Of a DNA stretch of 64,000 nucleotides, positions 53,905 to 64,000 are shown in pieces. Below the pieces are notes generated by a model that saw only the letters and a list, made by a program, of their open reading frames with translations, ran no database searches and was not told the origin of the DNA. Position 1 is the stretch's first letter; each line of letters opens with the position of its first letter. The stretch comes from Wolbachia endosymbiont of Aedes albopictus (GTDB lineage Bacteria; Pseudomonadota; Alphaproteobacteria; Rickettsiales; Anaplasmataceae): contig NZ_CP101657.1 in assembly GCF_024804185.1 (NCBI RefSeq), positions 62,001 through 126,000 on the forward strand, in the 5' to 3' direction. The position numbers and the translations under genes are program-made.

Positions 53905-54657
53905 ATGATAATATTAATAACAAACGATGATGGTTTTGGAAGCGAAGGAATAAAATTACTCAAAGAGGTTGCACGGAATTTTGCGTCAGAAATATGGATA
54001 GTGGCACCAGATACTGATAGAAGCGGGGCTGCAAGATCTCTTGATTATCCAGTGAAACAATCTATTGGAATAAAACAACATAGTGAAAGGGAATTTAGTG
54101 TGTCTGGTACTCCTGCAGATTGTGTCATTATTGCGCTAAATAAAGTTATGAATAAAAAACCAGACTTAATATTGTCCGGAGTAAATATTGGATCAAATGT
54201 CGGGGACGATATTTGTTATTCAGGAACAATTGGTGCTGTAATGGAAGGTGCTGCAAGGTCTATACCTTCTATTGCGCTGAGCCAAGTTTATCATGATAAA
54301 ATAGACTGGCACAATACAAAGGTTTTTGCACCAAAGGTTATTGCCAAGCTCGTTAAGGTTGGTTGGCCTAAAAACATAGTGATGAGTGTAAATTTTCCTG
54401 CTACGGAAAAAGTAAAAGGAGTAGAATTTGCTGAACAAGGTGAATATAACATTGATGGGGATTTAACTTTTACTGAAAATTCGAATGGCTCTTTTAGCTT
54501 AAATTGGTCTCGAGAGCACTCAGGCAGTGGTAGTGTAAATAAAATAAAAGAAGGATTTATTACTATCACACCAGTAAAATTAGATTTTACAGATTATGAT
54601 ACATTGAATGCTATGAAAAATTCTTGTGCAGACGAGTTTTCTTCTATAGCTGACTAA
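53905..54657 (+). CDS. surE: 5'-nucleotidase SurE
   Basis: 250 aa from the ATG at 53905. The N-terminal MIILITNDDGFGSEGI holds the metal-binding Asp pair, followed by VSGTPADCV and LSGVNIGSNVGDD, the SurE signature. It is a divalent-metal phosphatase acting on nucleoside monophosphates. An earlier TTG at 53899 is possible. Confidence 0.93.
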   Translation: MIILITNDDGFGSEGIKLLKEVARNFASEIWIVAPDTDRSGAARSLDYPVKQSIGIKQHSEREFSVSGTPADCVIIALNKVMNKKPDLILSGVNIGSNVGDDICYSGTIGAVMEGAARSIPSIALSQVYHDKIDWHNTKVFAPKVIAKLVKVGWPKNIVMSVNFPATEKVKGVEFAEQGEYNIDGDLTFTENSNGSFSLNWSREHSGSGSVNKIKEGFITITPVKLDFTDYDTLNAMKNSCADEFSSIAD

Positions 54658-54677
54658 GAAAAACATTTGCATTGCTC

Positions 54678-55904
54678 CTAATTGATGTTTTCTATTGTGT
54701 TATCGCGAGCAATTATTTTTTCTTCACCTGTATCCATGTTTTTAATCTTTAAAGTTTTACTACTCAATTCTTCATCACCAAAGATTAAAGCAGCTTTAGC
54801 ATTTGCTTGATTTGCTTTTTTCATTCGGTTTCTAAGTGCTCCGCTATATTCGTAGACTACATATAAACCATTTCTGCGCAATTCATTCGCAAGTGTTAGA
54901 GCATGTTCATCAGCCTCTCTGCCGATCGGAATTAGGTAAATAGGTCGCTCTTCTTTCGGAAAATAATTAATTAACTCCATTATGCGTTCAATACCTCCTG
55001 CAAATCCTATTGCTGGAGTGTGTTTTCCACCTACTGAAGATACTAGATTATCGTATCTTCCACCGGCAAAAACTGCCCCTTGTGCACCTAAATCTTCTGT
55101 GACAAATTCAAATACTGTGTGACAATAATAGTCTAGACCTCGAACTAATTTGCTATTTACAGTGTAAGGTGTGCCAAGAGCTTGCAGTCCATTTAACACC
55201 TGGTCAAAGAAATATGAAGATTCTTTTGTATAGTGATCACTGATTTTAGGTGCATCAGAAATTATTAATCTATCTTTCTCATCCTTAGAATCCAGTATTC
55301 TGAGTGGATTTTTGATCAACCTATTTTTGCTATCTTCTGATAGATTGTTTTGATACTTTGTAAAGTATAAGATCAAAGCTTCTCTATATTTAGTTATTGT
55401 TTCACTATCACCCAGAGAGTTGATTTCCAGCTTTACATTTTTATTGATGCCAAATTCAGTTAGTAAGTGCTGAGCGAGTGATATCAATTCAACATCGGCT
55501 TTTGAATCTTCTACACCAAAAACCTCAAAATTTATCTGATGAAATTGCCTCAGTCTTGCCTTTTGCGGTCTTTCGTAACGAAATGCAGGCCCTGTTGAAA
55601 ATAATTTTATCGGCGTTTGCAGTTTTTTTTCAATGAGTAGCCTGACAACTGCTGCAGTGAACTCAGGACGTAAAGTTATGCTCTTTCCCCCTTTATCATT
55701 AAAGGTATACATCTCTTTAGTGATGATGTCTGAGCTATCACCTAAAGTCTTTGTGAAAACTTCCGTATATTCAAATATTGGAGTTTGAGCAGGCAAAAAG
55801 CCATATAGACTTGAGATTCTGCTTGCTGTTTGCTCTATGTGTTTAAACTTGTACCATTCATCAAACAGGAGATCTTTTGTTCCTCTAACCGTTTGATTAG
55901 TCAT
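54678..55904 (-). CDS. hisS: Histidyl-tRNA synthetase
   Basis: About 408 aa from the ATG at 55904 ([20 protein letters not shown]). A longer in-frame extension overlaps the upstream gene and is rejected. Class II features are [12 protein letters not shown] (motif 2 region), [15 protein letters not shown] and [15 protein letters not shown], followed by an anticodon-binding domain ([16 protein letters not shown]). It overlaps nfu by four bases (ATGA). Confidence 0.95.
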   Translation of the reverse strand: MTNQTVRGTKDLLFDEWYKFKHIEQTASRISSLYGFLPAQTPIFEYTEVFTKTLGDSSDIITKEMYTFNDKGGKSITLRPEFTAAVVRLLIEKKLQTPIKLFSTGPAFRYERPQKARLRQFHQINFEVFGVEDSKADVELISLAQHLLTEFGINKNVKLEINSLGDSETITKYREALILYFTKYQNNLSEDSKNRLIKNPLRILDSKDEKDRLIISDAPKISDHYTKESSYFFDQVLNGLQALGTPYTVNSKLVRGLDYYCHTVFEFVTEDLGAQGAVFAGGRYDNLVSSVGGKHTPAIGFAGGIERIMELINYFPKEERPIYLIPIGREADEHALTLANELRRNGLYVVYEYSGALRNRMKKANQANAKAALIFGDEELSSKTLKIKNMDTGEEKIIARDNTIENIN

Positions 55905-56473
55905 AGTGTGGTCTCTATACCTGCAACCTCTGGTATGTGGTAGCTCAGCATATTCTGCACTCCTTGCTTTAAAGTAATTGCAGCACTTGGGCATCCAGAG
56001 CAAGCTCCTTGTAACTCAACATAAACTATTCCATCTTTATAGCCACGGAATTTGATATCACCACCGTCTTGAGCAACTGCAGGTTTGATATAACTTTCCA
56101 TCAATTCTTTTATTCTATTTACAATTTCTATATCATTCTCATCGAAAAATTCTTCATCTGGCACGTTGTTGTCATTAACTCCTTCTTTATCTAGTGCTTT
56201 TCCACCAGAAGTAAAGTGATTCATGATTGTAGTTAAAACTTCTACTTTTAATATATCCCAATTAATTTCATCCAATTTTGTTACTGAAATAAAGTCATGA
56301 CCGAAAAATACTCTTACCACATGCTCTATTTGAAAAAGATTTGCTGCTAGTTTAGAATTTTTTATCTCATTCGCATTTGAAAAATCAGCAGTTTCTCCTT
56401 CGTTTAAAATTTCAAATCCAGGAAGGAATTTTAGCGTATTTGGGTTTGGTGTTTCTTCGATCTGGATGAACAT
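55901..56473 (-). CDS. nfu: NFU1/NifU-type iron-sulfur scaffold protein
   Basis: 190 aa from the ATG at 56473 ([20 protein letters not shown]; an ATG at 56485 is an alternative). The N-terminal Nfu domain precedes the NifU-like C-terminal domain with the CxxC motif GACSGCPSA that carries a 4Fe-4S cluster for transfer to apoproteins. Same domain order as mitochondrial NFU1. Overlaps hisS. Confidence 0.93.
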   Translation of the reverse strand: MFIQIEETPNPNTLKFLPGFEILNEGETADFSNANEIKNSKLAANLFQIEHVVRVFFGHDFISVTKLDEINWDILKVEVLTTIMNHFTSGGKALDKEGVNDNNVPDEEFFDENDIEIVNRIKELMESYIKPAVAQDGGDIKFRGYKDGIVYVELQGACSGCPSAAITLKQGVQNMLSYHIPEVAGIETTL

Positions 56474-56534
56474 GTTATTTACCATGACAATTATAATTGT
56501 TACTATTTAATCATAAAATGATAAAAAAATATAC

Positions 56535-56894
56535 ATGTCATTCATCTTTTTTCTTTTTTTAGTATTCATAGTAATTACATTTGTCTTGCCTAGCGTTGTT
56601 ATATTTTTTCTTTTCCTGACAAAAAAAAATAATATAAGTTTCATGATGAACTCTATATTGAGTAAATTTTTGAACGAATTTAATAGCAGTAGAAGTTATA
56701 CTGAAAATTACACTGGTGATAACATGTCCAAAGATGAAGCATTAAAGATACTGGGGCTGAATCCTGAGGCAAGTCAAAATGAAATCAATAAAGCATATCA
56801 AAATTTAATGAAATTAGTTCACCCAGATAAGGGAGGCTCGGAATATTTTGCGCAAAAGCTAAATGCGGCACGTGATAAATTGTTAAAAAAGTGA
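56535..56894 (+). CDS. Pam18/Tim14-like membrane J-domain protein
   Basis: 119 aa. Two N-terminal hydrophobic helices (MSFIFFLFLVFIVITFVLPS; VVIFFLFL) anchor a short C-terminal J domain with HPD (KLVHPDKGGSEYFAQKLNAA). The layout matches the alphaproteobacterial relatives of Pam18/Tim14, which recruit Hsp70 at a membrane. Its J-domain DNA is almost duplicated at 58513-58683. Confidence 0.85.
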   Translation: MSFIFFLFLVFIVITFVLPSVVIFFLFLTKKNNISFMMNSILSKFLNEFNSSRSYTENYTGDNMSKDEALKILGLNPEASQNEINKAYQNLMKLVHPDKGGSEYFAQKLNAARDKLLKK

Positions 56895-56913
56895 TCTTAA
56901 AAAAAGTTTTCGT

Positions 56914-58408
56914 TTAACGAATTTCTTCCTTTGCTTTTTCTAAATACTCCAATATTGCTTCATGTAGTGCAGTCCATGTTATCTGTTCTTCTAGGGAAGG
57001 TATAAATTCTTGTCTCCAAGCATTCTTAAACTCTTGAAACCACTGTTTCTCAAAATCCTGAAATTCTAAAGAAATATCTGCTTTAAAGCTATCAATTAAA
57101 CTGGAAACTTCTGCAGCTTTAGAGCTATCTAGTGATTTTAAAGATAACACTCCACTCTTTAAAATGTCTAACTCTTCCAATACATTAAGCTTAAATGGTT
57201 TATAGAGTGAAGACCATATGCGATATCTTAAATAAGAATCATAGTATAACTTAATTTTGTACATTAAAGTAATAGATGCATCAGGAAAAATGTTATTCTC
57301 ATATTGTGCAAGAGAAAATAATAAATTCTCATAATCTACTTTGCTTAAACATAGTTGTAGAGTCGATTTAATTTTTTCACTAAAGGTTAGATAACTAGAA
57401 GAAATGCCATGACTATATTCACTAAAGAATTCAGGAAATATATCTGCTTGTTCTAATTTAAGAGGTAGATCTTTTCTAATTTCTCTTGGTAAATTATGTA
57501 TTGAAAACTGATAAATAACCCATACAAAATTCTCATCAAACTCATCTGAGTAATCAGCATTATTATCAGGAAAAATTACATTACCTTTCTTATCATTCCA
57601 AGGTTCTATCTTATAGAAAAATCTGTTCAGCCTTTGTTTTAATTTCAAAATACCTTCATTTCTATCACCTGCTTTATACAATGTTTTGCCCATTTTGTGT
57701 TTAGCATCTTTAGGGTTTATTCTGTCACTTATGTGCAATCCAATTTCATTTTTCTCTAATAACTCCCAATCAAACAATTTGTGTGGATCTGGTTTACGCA
57801 TTGTATAGCCAAGCTCTGGATCATACACTATAGTTCCTTATTTCAGAATGACTAAATATCATATCCCTTTTAATTTTAAAACGCTCCATAAGGTATAAAA
57901 TCAGCTCTTTAACGGACCTCATTTGCTCTTCCGGAAAAGGCTCAAGTCCTGTGTTTACAATTTCAATACCTACAGAATAGTTGTTAAGCTTCCGTAACTC
58001 TTCAAGCTTACTATCTACCTTAACTCTTGCATAACTAATACCAGCATGCCATGCTTCTTTCTCTAATGGAACCATTAAGGTGATGCTGCCATCCCTATCG
58101 ACAATAAAATGAACTGACAATCCTCTAGCATTCAGAGTATCTTTTGTACCTTTTAGTGTTGATGTTTCAGTATGGTGAACTATAACCATTAACACTTTTT
58201 TACCTGCCCTATCACCATAATTTAAAGCTGAAGCTGGATCTAAAAATAACAAATCATGATCTTTCAATAATGGTAACTTTTCTTGTAAATCTTGAAAATC
58301 ATTCTCGATATTGCTTGAACTGGATACCTGCCCAGATATGAGAAATGCTGAAACAGTAATCAGTAAAACTAATAAATATTTGTTAACTTTAGATAGTTGG
58401 ATTTTCAT
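56914..58408 (-). pseudogene. N-acetylmuramoyl-L-alanine amidase (AmiD/AmpD-like), split by a frameshift
   Basis: The first frame starts at the ATG at 58408 with a signal segment (LVLLITVSAFLISGQVSSSS). It carries amidase_2 features (VLMVIVHHTETSTLKGT; GLSVHFIVDRDG; NNYSVGIEIVNTG; MIFSHSEI) and stops at 57821. The other zinc-site segment, MRKPDPHKLFDW (compare RKTDPG of AmpD), is in the next frame, from a GTG at 57828 to 56914. The two overlap by 8 bases. The joined protein would be about 498 aa, the extra 260 aa being an uncharacterised C-terminal region. In Wolbachia an amidase of this family is known to cut peptidoglycan. Without the frame change the Zn-binding Asp is missing. Programmed frameshifting is possible, but decay is simpler. 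Confidence 0.75.
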
Positions 58409-58512
58409 ACCATCTTTATAAACACTTTGTAGATAATTTTTCATTCTATAGTTAGAATAGGGTTGTTGAATAAATTTGCAAGACAAAATCATACTAGTCC
58501 GGTAGTAGTAAC

Positions 58513-58683
58513 ATGTTCAGAGATGGAGCGTTTAAAGTGCTAGGAATAGATTCTGGAGCGAACCAAAATGAAATCAATAAAGCATATCAAAATTTAATGA
58601 AATCAGTTCACCCAGATAAGGGAGGCTCAGAATATTTTGCACAAAAATTAAATGCGGCACGTGATAGGTTGCTGAAGAATTGA
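58513..58683 (+). CDS. Truncated duplicate of the Pam18-like J domain, 56 aa
   Basis: An ATG at 58513 opens a frame (MFRDGAFKVLGIDSGANQNE) ending at 58683, with the HPD region SVHPDKGGSEYFAQKLNAAR. From about 58563 the DNA nearly matches the 3' part of the gene at 56535-56894. The membrane helices are missing. It is the product of a partial duplication flanking the amidase. Whether it is expressed is unknown. Confidence 0.65.
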   Translation: MFRDGAFKVLGIDSGANQNEINKAYQNLMKSVHPDKGGSEYFAQKLNAARDRLLKN

Positions 58684-58783
58684 TTTTCAACCATTAGAAA
58701 TTATTAGTTTTTTCTGTAAATTTTACTTGCACATACTCAAGTTATATGACATAAGCCCAAAATATTATATTTTAAGGGGTTTT

Positions 58784-59980
58784 ATGGTAACAAATACAGA
58801 AATTGAGCAGTTAAAAAATGAATTATTTGCTGCAGTAAAGGAAGATAATCTTCAGAAAGCTAAAGAATGTATTGAAAAAATACCAGAAGAAAATATTAGT
58901 AAGATTGTTAACTCTAAAAGACAGGGAGACACACCTTTGCAAGTTGCTGTCCTAAAGAACAACTTTGAAATGGTGAAGTTGTTAATTGATAATTATGCTG
59001 ATGTTAATGCTAAAGATTATACTGAACGTCCTGTTTTGTATCATTGCGTTACATCAAGGTATTGTTCTGCACAAATAGTAGAGTCTCTGATTAATAATGG
59101 TGCTAGTACTAGTGGTAAATTTACGGATGGTGGTGGGTTTCTTAGCCTTCTATATTGGGCCGTAACTAGAGGGTAGCCCAGAAAAAGCAGAGTTCTGCTT
59201 AAGCATGGTGCTAACCCGGATGAAAAGTTTCCTTATGCTTCCCGGGACGATTATACGTCCTTACATGTTGCTGTTATAAAGAATAATCCAGAAATGGTAA
59301 AAGTTTTCATTAAATATCATGCTAATGTCAATGCTCAAAATAAACAGGGCGAAACACCTCTACATTTGGCTATTAGATTTAAACATCCTAAGATAATAAA
59401 GCTGCTATACGATAATGGTGCTGATATTGACAATGTTAAAGATATAAGGAACCAGACACCTTCAGATTTTGCTAAGACATTTTATCCCGATAAAACGATA
59501 AAAGAAATTGCTGCAGAAGCAGAGAGTGTAAATGTAAGTCTAGACAACGCTATGCAATCCATATCTGTAGCAAGCAGCGCGGTAAAACCTTCCTTTTTTA
59601 TTAATAGTATATTTAATTGGATGGGAGCTTCAACTACTGCTGCACTCAGTCGCTTATTCCAAAGTGCTCCTGCTTTATCTTCTGATCAGCAGCCTGTTAC
59701 TCATTCGGCTGGAAGCCTAGCTGGTTCTTCGCAAGTCAATTTTTGTGGAACAGCTCTGCTAGCTGATGTGGTAGTCAGAAAGTTCACTGGGGGAAAATAT
59801 TCAAGACCATTGGATGATTCGCTTTTGACATTGGAGCAAATTAAAGAAAGAAAGCTTAGCGCTATAGAAAGAGATGTCAAGATGGCAATTAGTAAGTTTG
59901 AAGAGCTTAATCAGTGTCCTGGGAGTTCACTAAGTAACACAACAGTATCTAAAGGCATAAATCACCAAAAGTTCTTTTAA
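58784..59980 (+). pseudogene. Ankyrin-repeat protein gene interrupted by an in-frame TAG
   Basis: From the ATG at 58784 (after AAGGGG; MVTNTEIEQLKNELF) the frame reads ankyrin repeats such as GDTPLQVAVLKNNFEMVKLL, then meets TAG at 59174-59176. Reading on in the same frame gives LLKHGANPD, TSLHVAVIKNNPEMVKVF and GETPLHLAIRFKHPKIIKLL, with no other stop until 59980. The last 170 residues are non-ankyrin, with a mildly hydrophobic part (WMGASTTAALSRLFQSAPAL). Ankyrin proteins are candidate host-interacting effectors in Wolbachia. A single substitution explains the loss. Full length is about 398 codons. Confidence 0.85.
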
Positions 59981-59991
59981 GCTATAGTTAA

Positions 59992-60019
59992 AATAAGCAC
60001 TCAAGTTTGAGTGCTTATT
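59992..60019 (+). terminator. Rho-independent terminator after the ankyrin gene
   Basis: AATAAGCACTCAA and TTGAGTGCTTATT form a 13-base perfect stem with a tiny loop, followed by TTTT. It sits 12 bases after the ankyrin gene stop. Confidence 0.8.
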
Positions 60020-60125
60020 TTTTAAAAAAAAACAGATTTCCATCCCTTAAATTTAAACTTTTTATTGTGTGCTGGGGATAAGTTGCTACAATAAAACGAG
60101 TTAAAGGTAGAGAAAGCTTTAAGTT

Positions 60126-61358
60126 ATGCAAGATGATACTAAAAAAAAAACAACGATAGAAGAAGAAAAAGGCATATTAGGATGGATAGAGTATAGACTG
60201 CCTATATTTTCTTTTCTAAAACATACTGCTTCTTATCAAGTGCCAAAAAATTTAAATTATGCTTGGAATTTTGGTTTTTTGGCTGGTATAGCACTGATTT
60301 TACAGGTAATAACAGGTATATTTCTTGCCATGCACTATACTCCACATGTTGATTATGCGTTCAATAGCGTGGAACGTATAATGCGGGATGTGAATTACGG
60401 GTGGTTAATACGCTACACTCATGCTGTTGGAGCATCGCTCTTCTTTATGGTAGTCTATGTTCATATAATGCGTGGATTATATTACGGATCTTATAAAAGA
60501 CCGAGAGAGATGGTGTGGTTTGTTGGTATATTTATATTTTTTGCAATGATGGCAACTGCCTTTATGGGATATGTTCTTCCTTGGGGACAGATGAGTTTCT
60601 GGGGTGCAACAGTCATAACCAACTTATTTTCAGCTATACCTTTAATTGGCAATAAAATAGTTATATGGTTATGGGGTGGTTTTTCAGTGGATAACCCAAC
60701 ACTTAACCGTTTTTTCGCTCTGCATTATCTTCTGCCTTTTGTTATTATTGCTTTAGCTATGCTTCATGTGATAGCTTTGCATAGGTTTGGCTCTGGTAAC
60801 CCAAGTGGAGTGGAGGTAAAATCAGATAAGGATACCATTCCTCTCTATCCTTATTATATAGTCAAGGATTGCATAACTTTTGGTCTGTTTTTTGTAGTTT
60901 TGTTTGCATTTGTTTTCTATGCTCCTAATTATCTTGGACATCCAGACAATTATATAGAAGCTGATTCTATGGTCACTCCGGTACATATAGTGCCAGAGTG
61001 GTATTTTTTACCTTTTTATGCAATGCTACGTTCAATTCCAGATAAACTTACTGGTGTGCTTACCATGTTTGCGTCTATTTTGGTGTGGTTTTTGTTACCT
61101 TGGCTTGATAAATCAAAAGTTAAAAGTGGTACTTATCGCCCGGTATTCAAGAAATTTTTTTGGGTTTTTTCAATAAATTTTGCACTTCTTGCCTGGCTTG
61201 GAGGACAAGAGGTGAAAGAGCCTTACATCACTATGAGTAGGCTATCTACTCTTTATTATTTTGCATACTTTGTGGTAATTTTACCACTGCTTAGTAAATA
61301 TGAAAAGTCAAAAGAACCACCAAAAACCTTAAGTGATTCTGTGCCAGAGATGAAGTAA
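60126..61358 (+). CDS. petB: Cytochrome b of the bc1 complex
   Basis: 410 aa with about eight to nine membrane helices. Heme-binding His pairs are seen in [20 protein letters not shown] and in the [20 protein letters not shown] region. The Qo-site PEWY motif ([15 protein letters not shown]) is intact. It is the central quinol-oxidising subunit of complex III. The Rieske subunit is not in this window immediately upstream. The stop overlaps the cytochrome c1 ATG by one base. Confidence 0.95.
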   Translation: MQDDTKKKTTIEEEKGILGWIEYRLPIFSFLKHTASYQVPKNLNYAWNFGFLAGIALILQVITGIFLAMHYTPHVDYAFNSVERIMRDVNYGWLIRYTHAVGASLFFMVVYVHIMRGLYYGSYKRPREMVWFVGIFIFFAMMATAFMGYVLPWGQMSFWGATVITNLFSAIPLIGNKIVIWLWGGFSVDNPTLNRFFALHYLLPFVIIALAMLHVIALHRFGSGNPSGVEVKSDKDTIPLYPYYIVKDCITFGLFFVVLFAFVFYAPNYLGHPDNYIEADSMVTPVHIVPEWYFLPFYAMLRSIPDKLTGVLTMFASILVWFLLPWLDKSKVKSGTYRPVFKKFFWVFSINFALLAWLGGQEVKEPYITMSRLSTLYYFAYFVVILPLLSKYEKSKEPPKTLSDSVPEMK

Positions 61359-62119
61359 TGCTGATGAGAAATATGTTAGCTATACTTTGCATATCATTTT
61401 TTGCTAATTTTGTGTGTGCAGAAGAATTCAAGCCATCACCAAACAAAAAAATGGACTGGAAATTTGATGGAATTACCGGATCTTTCGATAGAGAGTCAAT
61501 TCAACGAGGCTATAAAGTGTATAAAGAAGTCTGTGCTGCTTGTCATTCAATGAATAGGATAGCATTTCGTAATTTGCAAGATGTTGGTTTTTCTGAAGAA
61601 GATGTAAAACAGATTGCAGCTTCTTACCAAGTTAAAGATGGTCCGAATGATTTGGGTGAAATGTTCGATAGACCTGGAATACCTTCGGATTATTTTATTG
61701 CACCTTTTGATACAAAAGAAGCAGCTGCAGCGAGCAATAATGGTGCAGTTCCACCAGACTTATCGTTAATTATTAAAGCAAGGCATGATGGTGCAAATTA
61801 TATCTATTCACTGTTAACAGGCTATCAAAACGGCGAGCACGATGAAAATGATTTATACTTCAACCCTTACTTTTCAACAGGCAGGTTAGCTATGGCGCCA
61901 CCACTTTCTGAAGGAATGATGGAATATGATGGTGCAAGACAAGCCACAGTTGAAAATATGGCGTATGATGTGATAAATTTTTTACAATGGGCAGCAGAGC
62001 CAGAATTAGAGCGCCGGCATAAACTTGGATTAAAAGTAGTGGCGTATTTTATAATTTTAACAGTGTTTTTTGTATTAACTAACAATAGAATTTGGAACAA
62101 GCTCTATAAAAAGAAGTGA
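61358..62119 (+). CDS. petC: Cytochrome c1
   Basis: 253 aa. A signal peptide (MLAILCISFFANFVCAEEF) precedes the covalent heme motif CAACH (Cys59, Cys62, His63). The sixth-ligand Met region is LAMAPPLSEGMMEYDG, and a C-terminal anchor helix (VVAYFIILTVFFVLTNN) follows. It passes electrons from the Rieske protein to soluble cytochrome c. Co-transcribed with petB. Confidence 0.94.
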   Translation: MLMRNMLAILCISFFANFVCAEEFKPSPNKKMDWKFDGITGSFDRESIQRGYKVYKEVCAACHSMNRIAFRNLQDVGFSEEDVKQIAASYQVKDGPNDLGEMFDRPGIPSDYFIAPFDTKEAAAASNNGAVPPDLSLIIKARHDGANYIYSLLTGYQNGEHDENDLYFNPYFSTGRLAMAPPLSEGMMEYDGARQATVENMAYDVINFLQWAAEPELERRHKLGLKVVAYFIILTVFFVLTNNRIWNKLYKKK

Positions 62120-62146
62120 TAGTCAATTTTGCCTCAAATACAATGG

Positions 62147-62263
62147 TTGTCATCCAAGTAGCTAACACTGGTTCCTTTATGACGGCAGTGCCCAGAGGTG
62201 TCAAGCAAGTTTTTTCGTTTCTATTCCCAAGAAAAGTTCTTTATATGGTTATGCAAGAAGTCT
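62147..62263. repeat. Short relative of the MITE-like element (copy C)
   Basis: TTGTCATCCAAGTAGCTAAC and GACGGCAGTGCCC match the right part of the element at 38863-39607 in inverse, and AGTTTTTTCGTTTCTATTCC to GGTTATGCAAGAAGTCT match its left end. The interior is deleted. It ends with the same terminal repeat AGACTTCTTGCATAACC, inverted. Remaining bases 62120-62373 hold no gene. Confidence 0.7.
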
Positions 62264-62373
62264 ATTGTTGGTTAATGTTTTATGGCTTTACGGAAAGTTT
62301 ATAGCTATACAACTTATCTTAAAAGCAATATAGTGTTCACTATGCAATGAATCAAAGATAGTAAGTGAAGTCT

Positions 62374-64000
62374 ATGAAATTTCAAATCACTACACATTTT
62401 CAACCCGCTGGAGATCAACCGCAAGCAATCGATAGTTTAATTGCGGGGCTAAATAGCAATAAAAGAGACCAAGTTTTACTTGGGGTTACTGGTTCTGGGA
62501 AAACTTTCACTATGGCAAATGTTATAGCAAGGACGAACAGACCTGCGCTGATCATGGCACACAATAAAACCTTAGCAGCACAACTTTATGAGGAAATGAA
62601 AGGATTGTTTCCCAATAATGCTGTTGGATATTTCATTTCTTATTATGATTACTATCAGCCCGAAGCTTATTTGCCGCAAACTGATACTTATATCGAAAAA
62701 GACTCTGCAATCAACGACAGAATTGACATGCTGCGTTATTCTGCTGTCTGCTCCCTATTGGAGCGCAGGGACACGATCGTAGTTGCCAGTGTTTCTTGCA
62801 TATATGGTCTTGGTTCGCCTGAAAGCTACCGCAGCATGACTATATCTTTAAGTGTTGGAGATAAAATTCATGTTAATGATTTCTTGAGTAACTTAGCTGA
62901 TCTTCAATACAAGCGCTCTGATACCAGGTTTGAGAGAGGATATTTCAGAGTGCGTGGCGATATTATCGATATATTTCCTGCCTATTATGAAAATAAAGCT
63001 TGGCGTTTATCGCTGCTTGGTGATGAAATAGAAGAAATTTCTGAAATTGATGCTATAACGAGTAATATTACCAAAAGCCTAAATACAATCACCATTTTTC
63101 CAAACAGCTATCACATTACATCACGTGAGACTCTGTTGCAGACAGTTGGGCTAATCAAAAAAGAGCTGCATGAACGCTTGGATTATTACTACTTGCAAAA
63201 TAAGATTGTTGAAGCAAAGCGCCTCGAGCAACGCACTAATTTTGATATTGAAATGATGAGAACAACAGGAATATGTAAAGGTATTGAAAATTATTCGCGT
63301 TATCTCTATGGAATGGAAGCTGGGGATCCACCGCCTACTTTGTTTGAATATTTACCCAAAGACGTAATTTTATTTGTTGATGAGAGTCATGTCACCGTTC
63401 CTCAGATTGGTGCAATGTACAGTGGTAATGAGGCGCGTAAAAAGAAATTGATTGACTATGGCTTCAGGCTCCCTTCCGCTTTTGATAATCGTCCATTAAA
63501 ATTTGAAGAATGGGAGAAAGTTAGGCCGCAGACTATTTACATTTCAGCTACTCCCGGAAAGTATGAGTTAGCACAAACCAATAACGTATTTATAGAGCAA
63601 GTTATTCGTCCAACAGGGCTTACAGACCCAATCTGCATTGTGAAACCAATAGAGAGTCAAATTGATGATGTAATTTATGAGGCACAAGTGACAATAGGAA
63701 AGGGATTTTGTGTTTTAATCACTACACTGACAAAAAAAATGGCTGAAAATTTAGCTGAATATATGAGTGAATTAAATATGAGAGTGAGTTATTTGCATTC
63801 TGATATTGGTGCGCTAGAGAGAATAGAAATTATATGTAAATTAAGATCTAAAGAAATTGACGTTTTAGTAGGTGTTAACTTGCTTAGGGAAGGTCTTGAT
63901 ATTCCAGAGTGTGGTTTAGTTGCAATTTTAGATGCTGATAAAGAAGGATTTTTACGATCAGAAACATCGCTCATTCAAACGATCGGTCGTGCTGCACGTA
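62374..64000 (+). CDS. uvrB: Excinuclease ABC subunit B (UvrB), 5' part
   Basis: An open frame from the ATG at 62374 runs off the window end (542 codons visible). It begins [20 protein letters not shown] and carries Walker A ([13 protein letters not shown]), the beta-hairpin tyrosines ([20 protein letters not shown]), [20 protein letters not shown], and ends in the helicase motif [10 protein letters not shown]. UvrB is the damage-verifying helicase of nucleotide excision repair. The C-terminal UvrC-binding part lies outside. Confidence 0.93.
   Translation, partial: MKFQITTHFQPAGDQPQAIDSLIAGLNSNKRDQVLLGVTGSGKTFTMANVIARTNRPALIMAHNKTLAAQLYEEMKGLFPNNAVGYFISYYDYYQPEAYLPQTDTYIEKDSAINDRIDMLRYSAVCSLLERRDTIVVASVSCIYGLGSPESYRSMTISLSVGDKIHVNDFLSNLADLQYKRSDTRFERGYFRVRGDIIDIFPAYYENKAWRLSLLGDEIEEISEIDAITSNITKSLNTITIFPNSYHITSRETLLQTVGLIKKELHERLDYYYLQNKIVEAKRLEQRTNFDIEMMRTTGICKGIENYSRYLYGMEAGDPPPTLFEYLPKDVILFVDESHVTVPQIGAMYSGNEARKKKLIDYGFRLPSAFDNRPLKFEEWEKVRPQTIYISATPGKYELAQTNNVFIEQVIRPTGLTDPICIVKPIESQIDDVIYEAQVTIGKGFCVLITTLTKKMAENLAEYMSELNMRVSYLHSDIGALERIEIICKLRSKEIDVLVGVNLLREGLDIPECGLVAILDADKEGFLRSETSLIQTIGRAAR

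Noticed and set aside
55905-56003. Longer N-terminal extension of hisS
   Set aside because: It overlaps the conserved end of nfu in another frame and lacks similarity to histidyl-tRNA synthetases, whose conserved start is [13 protein letters not shown] here.
62116-62304. Plus-strand frame after cytochrome c1
   Set aside because: Made of the element relic at 62147-62263; no sign of selection or homology.

Overview
The window is a low-GC alphaproteobacterial chromosome and almost certainly a Wolbachia genome. It carries a type I cytoplasmic-incompatibility pair (cifA-cifB) among WO-prophage accessory genes, a Rickettsiales-type second virB4, ankyrin repeats, dispersed palindromic repeats that invade genes, and a reduced core gene set. 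The strain cannot be named from sequence alone.

Layout. Bases 1-18,400 are accessory DNA of the WO prophage or eukaryotic-association type. On the minus strand lie a partial phage gene, a small phage gene, radC, a double-HTH regulator and a decayed RNase HI. On the plus strand an Rpn-family (PD-(D/E)XK) gene sits directly before cifA (5028-6458) and cifB (6513-9950). Beyond them, back on the minus strand, are a 68-residue-repeat gene broken by a frameshift, a fossil gene, and a three-gene operon (12949-17645) of unrecognised membrane and coiled-coil proteins. Two of these three share a C-terminal tail, and one carries a J-domain HPD motif. Two small overlapping ORFs end the region.

Bases 18,900-32,900 hold cytochrome b561, a FabK/nitronate-monooxygenase-like flavoenzyme, a type IV secretion module (VirB2-like protein, VirB4-2 with an altered Walker A, a large exported Cys-rich protein), pdhC, a KAP NTPase and recR. 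Bases 33,000-39,600 hold tRNA-Gly, rnd, trxA, a CAU tRNA and a folate block (CADD/TenA-like, folB, folKP, folA, folC2-like). This stretch is bounded by two inverted copies of a roughly 0.6-0.7 kb repeat element.

Bases 39,600-64,000 are core genes: trmB, rpsA, an IHF/HU-like gene, zapA, sdhE, rseP-bamA-skp-fabZ, a GltD/FNR-like oxidoreductase, a NuoN-like antiporter subunit, ffh, surE, hisS-nfu, Pam18-like J proteins, a frameshifted cell-wall amidase, a nonsense-interrupted ankyrin gene, the cytochrome b/c1 genes and the 5' part of uvrB.

How it fits together. CifA/CifB are the known sperm-modification and rescue factors. Nearby regulators, nucleases and surface or secretion genes are typical prophage cargo. 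The folate genes would make tetrahydrofolate with pABA from the self-sacrificing CADD-type enzyme. rseP-bamA-skp-fabZ is the outer-membrane biogenesis block. Many genes show recent decay (indels, one nonsense codon) or in-frame palindromic insertions, as expected of an endosymbiont with relaxed selection.
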